Source: Clostridia bacterium (lineage in GTDB: Bacteria; Bacillota; Clostridia; Oscillospirales; Acutalibacteraceae). From it: DNA of 51,254 bases. Both the position numbers and the translations under genes were made by a program. The stretch spans positions 1-51,254 of the forward strand of contig JAFXCT010000126.1 in assembly GCA_017521365.1 (NCBI GenBank), given 5' to 3'. This document shows positions 7,860 through 17,024 of this stretch, piece by piece (position 1 is the stretch's first letter; each line of letters opens with the position of its first letter). The notes beneath the pieces were generated by a model. The model saw only the letters and a list, made by a program, of their open reading frames with translations. It had not been told where the DNA came from and did not search any database.

Positions 7860-8483
7860 TCAGCTTATCTGTGCAAACAGCGTTTCAAGCTCGGTTGCGC
7901 TGTATTTCCCGAGGCTTGAATCGACAAGCTTTGCACAAAATGAGCCATAGAGATTCTGCGGCATTGTAAAAGTAACCTTTACGCTTTCGGTGAAATCGCT
8001 GCTTTCAATTATACCGCCGCATTCGGGAATCAACGAAGCAAGCCTGCCGTAGTAGCCGTAATCGCACTCACATTCGGCACGCACGCACATAGACATTTTA
8101 ATTACACCCGAAGCATCAACAGCGAGCTTTGCCGCATGGGAATAGGCGCGCACAAGGCCGCCTCCGCCAAGAAGGATACCGCCGAAATAGCGTGTTACGA
8201 CCACAACGCAGTCGGTAAGCCCTTCCTTCTGTAACACATCGAGCACGGGAATGCCTGCCGTGCCCTGAGGCTCACCGTCGTCGGAATAGCGGCGAATCTG
8301 TCCGTCACGAAGGATATATGCATAAACATTGTGAGTTGCATCCCAATGCTTCGATTTTTTAGAGTTTATAAATTCGACAGCCTCATCCTGCGTTGTAACG
8401 GGCTTTATGTACCCGATAAACCGTGAGTGCTTGACAACAAATTCGTCCTCGGCTTCCTTGGCAACGGTAAGATATTCCTGCAT
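7860..8483 (-). CDS. yigZ: YigZ/IMPACT family protein
   Basis: The IMPACT/YigZ family is widely conserved; its eukaryotic member regulates the eIF2 kinase GCN2, and the bacterial role is not established. The 207-residue product carries the family signature from residue 15 (EFVVKHSRFIGYIKPV), then ATHNVYAYILRDGQIRRYSDDGEPQGTAG-type sequence, and TRYFGGILLGGGGLVRAY. A C-terminal ferredoxin-like part follows. ATG 8483 has GGAGGGAAAGT before it; the frame is open further upstream into the rpmE terminator but lacks family sequence there. Confidence 0.94.
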   Translation of the reverse strand: MQEYLTVAKEAEDEFVVKHSRFIGYIKPVTTQDEAVEFINSKKSKHWDATHNVYAYILRDGQIRRYSDDGEPQGTAGIPVLDVLQKEGLTDCVVVVTRYFGGILLGGGGLVRAYSHAAKLAVDASGVIKMSMCVRAECECDYGYYGRLASLIPECGGIIESSDFTESVKVTFTMPQNLYGSFCAKLVDSSLGKYSATELETLFAQIS

Positions 8484-8510
8484 ACTTTCCCTCCTCTGAC
8501 ACAAATAAGA

Positions 8511-8536
8511 AATCAAGGCGGTGCCAATGCACCGCC
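8511..8536 (-). terminator. hairpin after rpmE
   Basis: GGCGGTGC, loop, GCACCGCC (8517-8536) is a perfect 8-base stem. On the minus strand it is followed by TTGATTTCTTATTT, an interrupted T tract. It lies 14 bases beyond the rpmE stop and upstream of yigZ, so it probably reduces read-through. Confidence 0.6.
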
Positions 8537-8549
8537 TCGTATCCGGCAA

Positions 8550-8756
8550 TTATTTGCTTTCGAGATTAAAGCGCTTCTTGAATCTGTCAACACGTCCGCC
8601 TGTATCGACAAGCTTCTGCTTGCCTGTGAAGAACGGATGGCACTTGGAGCAAATATCTACGCGCATATTGGGCTTTGTTGAGGAAGTCTCAAAAACAGCA
8701 CCGCAAGCGCAACGGATTTCGGTCTTCTCGTACTTGGGATGTACACCCTGTTTCAT
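8550..8756 (-). CDS. rpmE: 50S ribosomal protein L31, zinc-binding type
   Basis: Large-subunit ribosomal protein. The 68-residue product begins [16 protein letters not shown] and has the four zinc-ligand cysteines of the C+ form at residues 16, 18, 36 and 39 (CAC, then CSKC followed by HPFFTGKQK). Zinc-replete bacteria use this form. An AGAGGTGA ribosome-binding site precedes the ATG and a strong promoter lies upstream. Confidence 0.98.
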   Translation of the reverse strand: MKQGVHPKYEKTEIRCACGAVFETSSTKPNMRVDICSKCHPFFTGKQKLVDTGGRVDRFKKRFNLESK

Positions 8757-8803
8757 TTCTTTTCACCTCTCTCGGCTTTTGTGGGAATTACATTAACGTA
8801 TGG

Positions 8804-8832
8804 ATTTTATCACAATGTATTTGAAAATGCAA
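8804..8832 (-). promoter_or_regulatory. sigma-A promoter of rpmE
   Basis: On the minus strand TTGCAT (8827-8832), a 17-base spacer and TAAAAT (8804-8809), with an extended TGA in front of the -10. Transcription would start near 8797, about 40 bases before the rpmE ATG. Confidence 0.8.
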
Positions 8833-8876
8833 GCGATTTTTAAATTTTTTTTGAAAAATTTTTCCGAGCTGCCGAA

Positions 8877-11800
8877 TCAGCATACTTTTATCTCTTTTTT
8901 CAGGGGTAAAGAGTAAATATATGCCGCTTTTACCCTGCAATCCGTACAGCGCTCCATAGCGGCTTTGTAAACGGAAAGCTGTTCGCTGTGGCGTCTGATA
9001 AGTTCCGCTTCATCCACACCACGGTCGGTCTTATAATCGACGATTACGATTTCGCCGTCCTCGACAAAGGCAAGGTCGAGCATACCCTGAACAACAATCG
9101 TTTCGTCAGCAAAGGTATCGGGTAAATCGGGATAGGCTTCCGTAACAGACATCAGCATTGCGAACTTCTTTTCACGCATAACGGTTTGCGAAGCCTGAAT
9201 ACGTGCACAAAGCTCTGACGCAAAGAAAGCCTCAAGCTCATCGGTCTTCATTTCTTTAACTTCAGTTTCGCTGAATATACCCTCAGCCGTCATACGGTCA
9301 AGCTGTGATTTCACGTCGGGGTTATTAACATCGCAAAGCTGCATAAACCTGTGGGTTAAAGTGCCCTTCTGTGCGGCAGTCAGACCGCCCGTATTCATAA
9401 AAGCGGGTCTTGAAGAAGCAAAGAAGCTGTCGTCAAAGGCCTCCTGATTAAAAACGGAGGCAAGCTTTTTGGACGATGCTCCGCTCAGAGCGGCATAGGG
9501 ATAGACGTAATCCGTTCTTTCCTTTATCTGCAGGGCAAGCTCCATATCGGGCTGAGAAGCAGGCGTTTCTTCCTGCGCCTGTATCGGCTGTGCTTTCACA
9601 AAGCCCTCGTTACAGTACTGCGCCTTCAGCGAAAAATCGGGAGAAAGCAGCAAACGGTCACGGTCGATATCGGCAAGGTTATAAAACTCGGCGGCATCGG
9701 AATGGCGGCAGAACACGGGCAACAGCCAATCCAAAGCGGAATTTACCGAAACGGCGTAGCCGTAATCAAGCGACTTCGTGCCGTTGCAGAAGGCCAGCTT
9801 CGTATTTGCCGCTTTGTCGGCAGGCTTGCTTTCTGTACCGACGAAAACGAGGAGCTCCTTTGCCCTTGTCAAGGCAACGTAAAGTATTCTGACCTCCTCG
9901 GAAAGGTCACGCAGCATTGATTCGCGGTTGCCGGCAACGAACGGCAGAGTTTTCACGGTTTTACCGCTCAAACTATCCTTCACAACCAGACCTGCACCGA
10001 AGCTGCGGCTCAGCGACATTGCAGAGCGTTCGCCGTGGGCAAGGTTTGAGGAAAGGTCGGCAAGAATACACACGGGAAATTCAAGGCCCTTACTCTTATG
10101 AGTGTTCATCACCTTGACGGCGTGGGAATTCTCGGCAACGCCGTACTCCGTGCCTGCGCCTTTGGTTTTTTCCATATAGCGCAGAAATGCGGAAAGGCCG
10201 CATCCGCCCGAGGAATCAAAGCCCGAGGCACAGTCCAGCATAGAATACAGATTTGCCACACGCTGTTCCGGTGAGGAAAGAGCCTTGGCAATTGACAGAA
10301 TACCCGTTTCGTCAAATATCCTGCGGAGCAGTTCGGCAGCGCCCATACCGATACCGATACGCCTTATCGAGTCTATTTTTTCGAGAAAGCCTTTACACTT
10401 CATATCGCCGTTATTTGCGGCGGTAACAACGCTGCGGTAAAGCGGAGTTCTTCTGTCCGCACCCATACGGATATTTGCAAGCTGTGTTGAGCTGAAGCCG
10501 AAAACGGGTGACATCATAACAGCCGCAAGAGGAATATCCTGCAGCGGATTATCGAGTATTTTCAGCAGCGACACAATCATTCTGACCTCTGCCGCACAGC
10601 TTATTTCACCCTCCACAAAGCTGACGGCAGGTATTCCCCTATCTTCAAGCGCCTGAGCATAAAGCATCATCGGCTTCTTGAAACGGGTGAGGATACATAT
10701 GTCGCCCGGTGTAACGGGTCTGTGGGTATCGCCGTCCTTTATAAGTCTGCCCGAAGCGAGGAGCTTTTCAACATATTCCGCAACAAATTCGGGCTCGCTG
10801 ATTTGGTCGGAAGCATCACGCAGATAAAACTCAACGTCGGGCTGTACCTGCTCTGCAAAGCCCGACGCCATAGCGTTGAGCCGTTCGTTTTCGTTATAAT
10901 CTATTTCGCCGAGCTGAGGCGACATAAGCTGAGTAAAAAGGAAGTTTATCGCTTTTGTGACGTTGCTCTTACTGCGGAAGTTTGCACCGAGATTGACCCT
11001 TGCAGGGTAATTATCTCCGTTAAAGGCAGGTACGCTGTCCCGTCTGTGCAAAAAGATTTCGGGCATAGCCTGACGGAAGCGGTATATGCTCTGCTTGACG
11101 TCACCTACAAAGAACATATTGCTTTCGTTTTTGGATATTGCGGAGAATATCATATCCTGAAGCTCGTTGGTGTCCTGATACTCGTCCACCATAATTTCAA
11201 CAAACCGCTCGGAAAGTGCAAGCGCAAGAGGTGTTTTCTGCGGTATGCCGTTTTCATCCTTTTTGACCAATAGCTCAAGAGCGATATGCTCAATATCGTT
11301 GAAGTCGAATTTTTCCGTCAGCCTTTTGATTTTCAGCAATTCGTCGGTATATTTTGACACACACTCCTTAAGTGCCCGTGCACAGGGACGGAGCATAGCC
11401 ATATCTGCCGAAAATTCCTCGGCGGTACAGCAGAAGTTTTCCGCAACGGAATCTGCCGTTTTTTTCGCTTTGTCACGGCGGATTTTAACGTCCGCCTTAA
11501 GTGCGGCATCAAGATTGCGCTTCCCCGAAAATCTGCAATAGCTTCTTGAATTCAAGGTAGAGACAAGCTCATCCCACTTATTGGATTTCGCAATCGAGGT
11601 AAGAGACTCATACATCTGCTTTTCATTGAGCACCATTTCGCTGAGCGCATCGGCAGTTGCTTTATCGGCGTTTATATCGGTGAGCAAGGCTTCGGCGCTT
11701 TGCATAAGGCTGCGGCAGTAATCAAAACGCACAGCCGCATCCTCAAGAAGGAAAGCACCCCAGCAGCTTTCTTCAACGGGAAGGTCTGTAAAATAAGGCT

Positions 11801-12383
11801 CAAAAAGCTTATCCAGAGCATCCTGAGGAAAGGGGTAGGACGAAACGACCGTGTGTATACGCCTTATCGCTTCTTCAAGCCCCTTATCGCTTGCCCCGGA
11901 GGAAAGTATATCGGTAAGCACGGCAAAGCCCTCACCGCCCGAGGAATACATTTCATCGAGCACGGCTTTGAGCGCCTTTTCGGAATAGGCTTCCTGCTCA
12001 CCGCTGTCAGCAACGGCAAAGCCTGCGCTTATTCCCGTTTCCTGAAAATTCTCACGCACAATGTCCGCACAGAAGCTGTCAACGGTACAGATTTTTGCCG
12101 ACTGCAAAAGAAGCTGCTGCTGCATAAGCCACGCATCGGCAGTTTCAGCAATCTTTGCTTCAAGCGCCGCTTCTATACGCTCCTTCATCTGTGCGGCGGC
12201 GGCTCTTGTAAAGGTAACTATAACAAGCTTATCGGCAGGACAGCGGTTTTCCGTATCGGTAAGGCGGCGTATGACACGCTCGACAAGCACCGCCGTTTTG
12301 CCCGAGCCTGCGGCGGCGCTTACAACAAGCGAGCCTCCCCTGCCCTCAATGGCTTTGAGCTGGTCGTCAGTCCATTTCGGCAT
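8877..12383 (-). CDS. addA: ATP-dependent helicase/nuclease subunit AddA
   Basis: AddA is the UvrD-like helicase and nuclease subunit of AddAB, the Bacillota counterpart of RecBCD, which resects double-strand ends for recombination. The 1168-residue protein has Walker A SAAAGSGKTAVLVERV near residue 25, helicase motifs including IMVDEYQDTNELQD and FVGDVKQSIYRFRQA, LEFPVCILADLSS and ILYVALTRAKELLVF, and a C-terminal RecB-family nuclease with IVIVDYKTDRG near residue 1115. The ATG overlaps the end of addB by 17 bases. Length is typical. Confidence 0.97.
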   Translation of the reverse strand: MPKWTDDQLKAIEGRGGSLVVSAAAGSGKTAVLVERVIRRLTDTENRCPADKLVIVTFTRAAAAQMKERIEAALEAKIAETADAWLMQQQLLLQSAKICTVDSFCADIVRENFQETGISAGFAVADSGEQEAYSEKALKAVLDEMYSSGGEGFAVLTDILSSGASDKGLEEAIRRIHTVVSSYPFPQDALDKLFEPYFTDLPVEESCWGAFLLEDAAVRFDYCRSLMQSAEALLTDINADKATADALSEMVLNEKQMYESLTSIAKSNKWDELVSTLNSRSYCRFSGKRNLDAALKADVKIRRDKAKKTADSVAENFCCTAEEFSADMAMLRPCARALKECVSKYTDELLKIKRLTEKFDFNDIEHIALELLVKKDENGIPQKTPLALALSERFVEIMVDEYQDTNELQDMIFSAISKNESNMFFVGDVKQSIYRFRQAMPEIFLHRRDSVPAFNGDNYPARVNLGANFRSKSNVTKAINFLFTQLMSPQLGEIDYNENERLNAMASGFAEQVQPDVEFYLRDASDQISEPEFVAEYVEKLLASGRLIKDGDTHRPVTPGDICILTRFKKPMMLYAQALEDRGIPAVSFVEGEISCAAEVRMIVSLLKILDNPLQDIPLAAVMMSPVFGFSSTQLANIRMGADRRTPLYRSVVTAANNGDMKCKGFLEKIDSIRRIGIGMGAAELLRRIFDETGILSIAKALSSPEQRVANLYSMLDCASGFDSSGGCGLSAFLRYMEKTKGAGTEYGVAENSHAVKVMNTHKSKGLEFPVCILADLSSNLAHGERSAMSLSRSFGAGLVVKDSLSGKTVKTLPFVAGNRESMLRDLSEEVRILYVALTRAKELLVFVGTESKPADKAANTKLAFCNGTKSLDYGYAVSVNSALDWLLPVFCRHSDAAEFYNLADIDRDRLLLSPDFSLKAQYCNEGFVKAQPIQAQEETPASQPDMELALQIKERTDYVYPYAALSGASSKKLASVFNQEAFDDSFFASSRPAFMNTGGLTAAQKGTLTHRFMQLCDVNNPDVKSQLDRMTAEGIFSETEVKEMKTDELEAFFASELCARIQASQTVMREKKFAMLMSVTEAYPDLPDTFADETIVVQGMLDLAFVEDGEIVIVDYKTDRGVDEAELIRRHSEQLSVYKAAMERCTDCRVKAAYIYSLPLKKEIKVC

Positions 12384-15300
12384 CCTCTGTCCCCTCCTTC
12401 ATAAGCAGTTCAAGGCAATCCTTGTGTTTCATTGACGGGTAATCGTTTACGGGTGCGCCCTCTTCACGAAGGCAGATATCCGAATAGGCGCAGTAGTCGC
12501 ACGGCAGAGAATACGTACCGCCGCTGACAGGCTTCGGTTCAACAAAGCCCTTATGAAGCTTCGTGCCCATTTCACGCACGGTATCAAGCACCGCATCTTC
12601 GAGCTTTCCGAGCGCCTCAAGGCTGATAAGGCTTTCCGCCATATCGCTTTTTCCTGCAATAACCGTACCCGTACACTCACGGTCGGTCGAATGAATAACC
12701 CTATCATCATCAAGAACAAGACCCGTCATCCTGCCCTCTTTGACAACGGCACTTAATATATCTTCTTTGGAGTCGGAATGGTTTATTCTTCCGCCCTTGC
12801 CCTTTGCAGGCACGTAAAGCACGCCCGCAGGCACGACGTTACCGTAGCGCTCCTTGCCGTTTGCCTTTATGGCAAAAAGGTAGAGAAGCATCTGCATATT
12901 GAGTCCGTGAAGAACGTCAACCAGTTTAAAGCTCTTTGAGCCGGTCTTATAGTCCATTACACGCACGAAGGTCTGCTCCTCGGTTTTGAGCACGTCCACA
13001 CGGTCAACCTTACCGTTGAGCACCACCTTACCGCCGTCGGGCAGATTTATTTCGAGCGCAGGCACCTGAGGCGTGTCGCTGCCTATCTGCAGTTCAAAAT
13101 CCGCAGGCTCAAAGTCGCTCAGCTTCATTTCGTTCACAAGCCTTGCCGCAACGACGCAAAGGGAGCTTACAAGCCTTGAATATAGATATACGAAGCGTGC
13201 ATCCTTTTCTTCCGTGCCGCCCATATTCTCTTCCAGGAATATGTTGAGCAGGGCTTCAATTTCTTTCCTGATGCTTTCTTCATCAAGCTCAATAAGCCCC
13301 TTGCCAAATTTCGCAACAAGGTTTTCGAGCACAAAGTGAACAACTGTACCGCTGAGCATACTGTCCATTTCGGCTGTTTTCTGCTCGCCGAGCTTGAGCC
13401 CGTGACGGCAGAAGAACATAAACGGACACTTATTGAAGTCCTCAATCCTCGTGGCGGAGGCGTGGATATCGCTGCCGAAAAACCTCGTTGCAACGGCAGC
13501 ATCGTCTATTCTGAAATTATCGGTTTTTCCCGTTCTGTTGAGTGCTTCTATTCTGTCTGCATATTCCGCTTTTTCCCTGAAGCACAGCTCCAGCGTTTTG
13601 TTGAGCACGCTGTTTTCATTACGGGTCTGTGCAAAAAGCTCAAATGCGGATGCCTCGCTTTCAATAAGCTCAAGCGGCGTATACGCCTTGCTGTCGGTTT
13701 GTCTGCATTCGGGCAGGCAGGCCTTTATTTTGGCAATCAGCTCGGACGGCACGCACTCGTTTCCGCCGAAATCGGTTGCACAATGCGAAACGTAAAGCCT
13801 TTCGTCGGCACAGCAGAGCGCATTATAGGCTATATGCCTTTCCTCAAGAAACGCATATTCAAAGGGCTCGACAATGCTCAGACCCATTTCGGTCAGGGCG
13901 CGCCTATCGGAATCGTTGAGCACTTTGCCCGAGGAAGGCTTTTTAGGAAACACGCCGTCATTCACGCCAACCGCAAACACGGCTCTCGGGCGGTTGACCC
14001 TTATTCTGTCGGCAGAGCCGATTGTAATTTCATCAATACCGGCAGGTATTACACCCATATCCTGCACACCGAGCACGAGAGAAAAAAGCTCGTAAAATCT
14101 TGATGCGCTGATTTTAAGCTCACCCAAAGCACCTGCAAGCTGGTCGAGCATATTCATAAGGCTGTCCCATATTCTGCCAAGCTCCGTCGCTTCGGCGGTT
14201 TCACCGCCAGCATCAAGCGTGACAGCAAGGGATTTCAGATTTTCCTGCACACCGTATTCCGTAAGGCAGTTATACAACGCCGCCGCCATATCACGTGCGG
14301 TTTCCGCTTTTTTTACTGCACCGATATATTTCACCAGAGGTGCCGTGCACCTTTCCCTATATGCGTTGAGTTTTTCGAGTATCTTCACGTCCTTTGCGGT
14401 AACGCCCGAGCCGAGACCCGACGGATTGGCAACCCATTCTTTCAGCCACCTTGAGCCGTCGATACGCCAGAGGTACACATAGTTTTCAAGCTCACACGTC
14501 TGCTGTGTATCAAGCCCCGTAAGCTGTGTTTTAAGCAGACGGAAAACGGCATCGCTCGATATTCCTCTTGCCGCAATCTCGACAAGCGCCCTTGCGGAAA
14601 CTACGGGAGGACAGACCGACATAGGCCTGCGCTTATCCTCAAACACGGGAACACCGTGCTTTTTGAGTGCGGAGCGCAGCGCCTTTGAGTAATCACCCTC
14701 GCTTCGGGAAATAACCGCAATATCACGGCAGCGGTAATTTTCTTCACGCAGTAATTTCTTTATGGTCAGGGCAACAAAATCGCACTCCTCATAGGCTGTC
14801 TTTGCGCTGAAAATGCACACCTCGTCAGCCTTACCGCCGTAAGCCGACGGCTTTGAAGTATAAAGCGATTTTTCGAGCGTTTCAATTGCCCGTGATTTAT
14901 ACCTGCCCTCAAATTCGGGCGGTGTCACATAACCCACGGCAACGTTTCTTTTCTTTGCGGTATCTATGAGCCTTCTTGCCGTTGCACGCACGCAGGCAAA
15001 GGGAGAAATATCGTACTCCTCGCCGTAAACGCTGTCGGTACACAAAGTTACATACGTGTCGTCGCTCTGTGCAATTATATGCGACAGCACCTTGATTTCC
15101 TGCGCCGTAAAGCCCTTAAATCCGTCTGCAAAAACCGTTGCGTTTTTAAAGTACGGCTTTTCTTCAAGCCCGTGTGCAAAAACCGTGAGCAAATCCCTGT
15201 CATCCGAAAAGCTCTGTGCCGCAAGTGCGTCAAACGCCGAGGTTATAAGCGAAAGGTCCGTAAGCTTGTTTTTCAGCATACCCTCAGGCAGTCTGCGTGC

Positions 15301-15714
15301 TGACTCCTCGAGCATTTCGGGCGTAACCGCCCCCTGCTTGAGCTCGGTTGAAACGTTAAGCATTTCGGAAATAACAGCCGTACTTCCGGCGTATTTGCTG
15401 TAAACGCTCATTTTGTCCGCAGTCTGCTCAAGTGCGGTGCTCATAAGCGCTATCATTCCTGCACCGTCAAGCCTGCGGAGCATCCGGCTGTCGCCCACGG
15501 CAGTCTGCGCAAGGCGTGAGAAGCTGCACACCTCAACGTCAAGTGCAGCCTTTTCGCCCAAAAGCTTTATCATACGCTTTTCGCTTTCAAACGAAAACTG
15601 CTCAGGCACAAGCAGAATAACTCTGCTGTCCCCCTTGCGTACACAGTCCTTGATTAGGTTCTGTATATATGTTGTTTTACCGCTGTTGATTCTGCCGAGA
15701 ACGAGTTTGAGCAT
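12367..15714 (-). CDS. addB: ATP-dependent nuclease subunit AddB
   Basis: AddB partners AddA; its helicase-like part recognises Chi and its nuclease domain cuts the complementary strand. The 1115-residue protein starts MLKLVLGRINSGKTTYI, containing Walker A. The RecB-type nuclease motif is RVMDYKTGSKSF near residue 920. Four cysteines predicted to hold the 4Fe-4S staple are present: one in FNKCPF near residue 762 and PCDYCAYSDIC (C-x2-C-x5-C) near residue 1071. ATG 15714 has AGGAGAAATAAAG before it; upstream in-frame sequence contains the promoter and is not coding. Confidence 0.97.
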   Translation of the reverse strand: MLKLVLGRINSGKTTYIQNLIKDCVRKGDSRVILLVPEQFSFESEKRMIKLLGEKAALDVEVCSFSRLAQTAVGDSRMLRRLDGAGMIALMSTALEQTADKMSVYSKYAGSTAVISEMLNVSTELKQGAVTPEMLEESARRLPEGMLKNKLTDLSLITSAFDALAAQSFSDDRDLLTVFAHGLEEKPYFKNATVFADGFKGFTAQEIKVLSHIIAQSDDTYVTLCTDSVYGEEYDISPFACVRATARRLIDTAKKRNVAVGYVTPPEFEGRYKSRAIETLEKSLYTSKPSAYGGKADEVCIFSAKTAYEECDFVALTIKKLLREENYRCRDIAVISRSEGDYSKALRSALKKHGVPVFEDKRRPMSVCPPVVSARALVEIAARGISSDAVFRLLKTQLTGLDTQQTCELENYVYLWRIDGSRWLKEWVANPSGLGSGVTAKDVKILEKLNAYRERCTAPLVKYIGAVKKAETARDMAAALYNCLTEYGVQENLKSLAVTLDAGGETAEATELGRIWDSLMNMLDQLAGALGELKISASRFYELFSLVLGVQDMGVIPAGIDEITIGSADRIRVNRPRAVFAVGVNDGVFPKKPSSGKVLNDSDRRALTEMGLSIVEPFEYAFLEERHIAYNALCCADERLYVSHCATDFGGNECVPSELIAKIKACLPECRQTDSKAYTPLELIESEASAFELFAQTRNENSVLNKTLELCFREKAEYADRIEALNRTGKTDNFRIDDAAVATRFFGSDIHASATRIEDFNKCPFMFFCRHGLKLGEQKTAEMDSMLSGTVVHFVLENLVAKFGKGLIELDEESIRKEIEALLNIFLEENMGGTEEKDARFVYLYSRLVSSLCVVAARLVNEMKLSDFEPADFELQIGSDTPQVPALEINLPDGGKVVLNGKVDRVDVLKTEEQTFVRVMDYKTGSKSFKLVDVLHGLNMQMLLYLFAIKANGKERYGNVVPAGVLYVPAKGKGGRINHSDSKEDILSAVVKEGRMTGLVLDDDRVIHSTDRECTGTVIAGKSDMAESLISLEALGKLEDAVLDTVREMGTKLHKGFVEPKPVSGGTYSLPCDYCAYSDICLREEGAPVNDYPSMKHKDCLELLMKEGTEDAEMD

Positions 15715-15742
15715 CTTTATTTCTCCTGAATTTGATAATCTG

Positions 15743-15771
15743 ATAATACCACAATAAAAGCTTATAATCAA
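15743..15771 (-). promoter_or_regulatory. sigma-A promoter of addB-addA
   Basis: On the minus strand TTGATT (15766-15771), 17 bases, TATTAT (15743-15748), with extended TGG before the -10. It lies about 25 bases before the addB start. Confidence 0.75.
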
Positions 15772-15871
15772 TTCCCGATTCAGGTTTTACCATTATTTGA
15801 GGGATGAAAACGGGACTTCAGCTGTGTTAAAATGGCAAAGAACTGTTTTTTCGACGAGAAAGGAAGGTAAT

Positions 15872-16828
15872 ATGCGACGAAGTATATGCGCCGTACTGTG
15901 TGCGGCGGTAATTTTAAGTTTTTGTACTTTCTTTGCTTCTGCAAAGGAAAGCTACCCGATGGCCGGTCAGATTTCGACCGCTTCGGGAAATCTAAACGTA
16001 AGAAGCCGTGCAGGCGGAGAGATTATCTCAAGCCTGCAAAAGAACAGCTACGTAAACCTGATTTCGCTGACAGACGGTTGGTACAAGGTTGAATACGCCG
16101 ACGGAAAATACGGCTATTCTTCAGCCGACTTCATAAAAGCACTTCTCAACAGCTACTCCGCAACCGTAAAAACGACCTCAGGCAGGCTGAACGTGCGAAG
16201 CAGCGCAGGCGGAACAATAGTAAACTCGCTTGCAAGCGGCACGAAGGTAACGGTTATTTCCACATCGGGCGACTGGAGCAGAATTATTTACCACGGAATA
16301 CGCACGGGCTGGGTAAGCAGTAAATATCTCGTAACGGGCACGCAAAGCGGCTACAAGGCAGTTTCGCTCACCGTACCCGATTACAAGCAGACAGACTCAC
16401 GCTGGGCAAGCAAAAAAATCGGCTCGACCAAATACACTATAGGTCAGATAGGCTGTACCACGACCGCACTTGCAATGACCGAAAGCTACCGCACGGGCAA
16501 GACCGTTTACCCCGACACGATGTCAAGCAGACTCAGCTATTCTTCGGGCGGCTCGCTTTACTGGCCAAGCAACTATTCGGCAACTACGAATTTTTCAAAT
16601 TATATGCAGACAATCTATAATCTTTTAGTGCAGGGCAAGCCCGTAATTGTCGGCGCAAAAAAGGCAAACGGCAGTCAGCACTGGGTTGTCGTAACGGGCT
16701 ACACGGGAGCAAGCACGCTCACACCCACGGCATTTAAAATCAACGACCCGGGCACGGCAAGCAGAACTAACCTCGGACATTTCTTTACTGAATATCCGTA
16801 TTTGCACAAAATTGTCCGGTACAACTAA
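15872..16828 (+). CDS. secreted protein with two SH3 domains and C39-like peptidase domain
   Basis: Probably an exported cysteine peptidase that binds the cell wall. The 318-residue product has a signal peptide (MRRSICAVLCAAVILSFC then FASA), two bacterial SH3 repeats (about 30-90 and 98-155; each with LNVRS, AGG and a terminal GYSS/GWVSS motif), and a C39_2-type papain-like domain from about residue 165. The catalytic residues appear intact: C195 in QIGCTTTA, H270 in SQHWVVV, D292 in INDPG. ATG 15872 follows AGGAAGGTAAT; upstream in-frame codons lack a signal sequence. Substrate is unknown; wall remodelling or an extracellular protein are both possible. Confidence 0.85.
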   Translation: MRRSICAVLCAAVILSFCTFFASAKESYPMAGQISTASGNLNVRSRAGGEIISSLQKNSYVNLISLTDGWYKVEYADGKYGYSSADFIKALLNSYSATVKTTSGRLNVRSSAGGTIVNSLASGTKVTVISTSGDWSRIIYHGIRTGWVSSKYLVTGTQSGYKAVSLTVPDYKQTDSRWASKKIGSTKYTIGQIGCTTTALAMTESYRTGKTVYPDTMSSRLSYSSGGSLYWPSNYSATTNFSNYMQTIYNLLVQGKPVIVGAKKANGSQHWVVVTGYTGASTLTPTAFKINDPGTASRTNLGHFFTEYPYLHKIVRYN

Positions 16829-16830
16829 GA

Positions 16831-16967
16831 ACTAAGTTTGCCCTTGCAGGTAAGTGAAGTTATCTTCGATAGTGAAGTTGTACTGCGTACAGTGAAGTTT
16901 CGCCCACGGCGAAATAAGCAAACTTAACTTCACTACGCAGTAACTTCACGCAAAGCAAATTCACTTT
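16831..16967. repeat. palindromic intergenic repeat, AGTGAAGTT family, copy 1
   Basis: Directly after the C39 gene. AAGTTTGC (16834-16841) pairs with GCAAACTT (16918-16925). Between them are three direct copies of AGTGAAGTT (16853, 16871, 16891) separated by short palindromes (ATCTTCGAT, GTACTGCGTAC, TTTCGCC/GGCGAAA). After them the motif appears inverted as AACTTCACT (16926), AACTTCAC (16942) and a degenerate AATTCACTT. Copy 2 at 28790-28853 shares ACTAAGTTTGCC and GCAAACTTAACTTCACT. Similar modular repeats occur in gut Clostridia, from memory. Confidence 0.85.
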
Positions 16968-16975
16968 AAATCTCA

Positions 16976-17016
16976 CAAAACAGCCACCCGGAAGCATAGC
17001 GCTTCAAGGTGGCTGT
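16976..17016 (-). terminator. terminator of the ClC channel gene
   Basis: On the minus strand ACAGCCACC pairs with GGTGGCTGT (17008-17016 with 16980-16988), with an inner GAAGC/GCTTC stem, followed by TTTTGTG. It lies just after the ClC stop and can also serve the converging C39 gene, whose plus-strand side ends in AAGTATTTT. Confidence 0.75.
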
Positions 17017-17024
17017 AAGTATTT

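Noticed and set aside
16831-16967. CRISPR array from repeated AGTGAAGTT units
   Set aside because: Units are only 9 bases with palindromic spacers of about 9-17 bases, half are inverted, and no cas gene is nearby.
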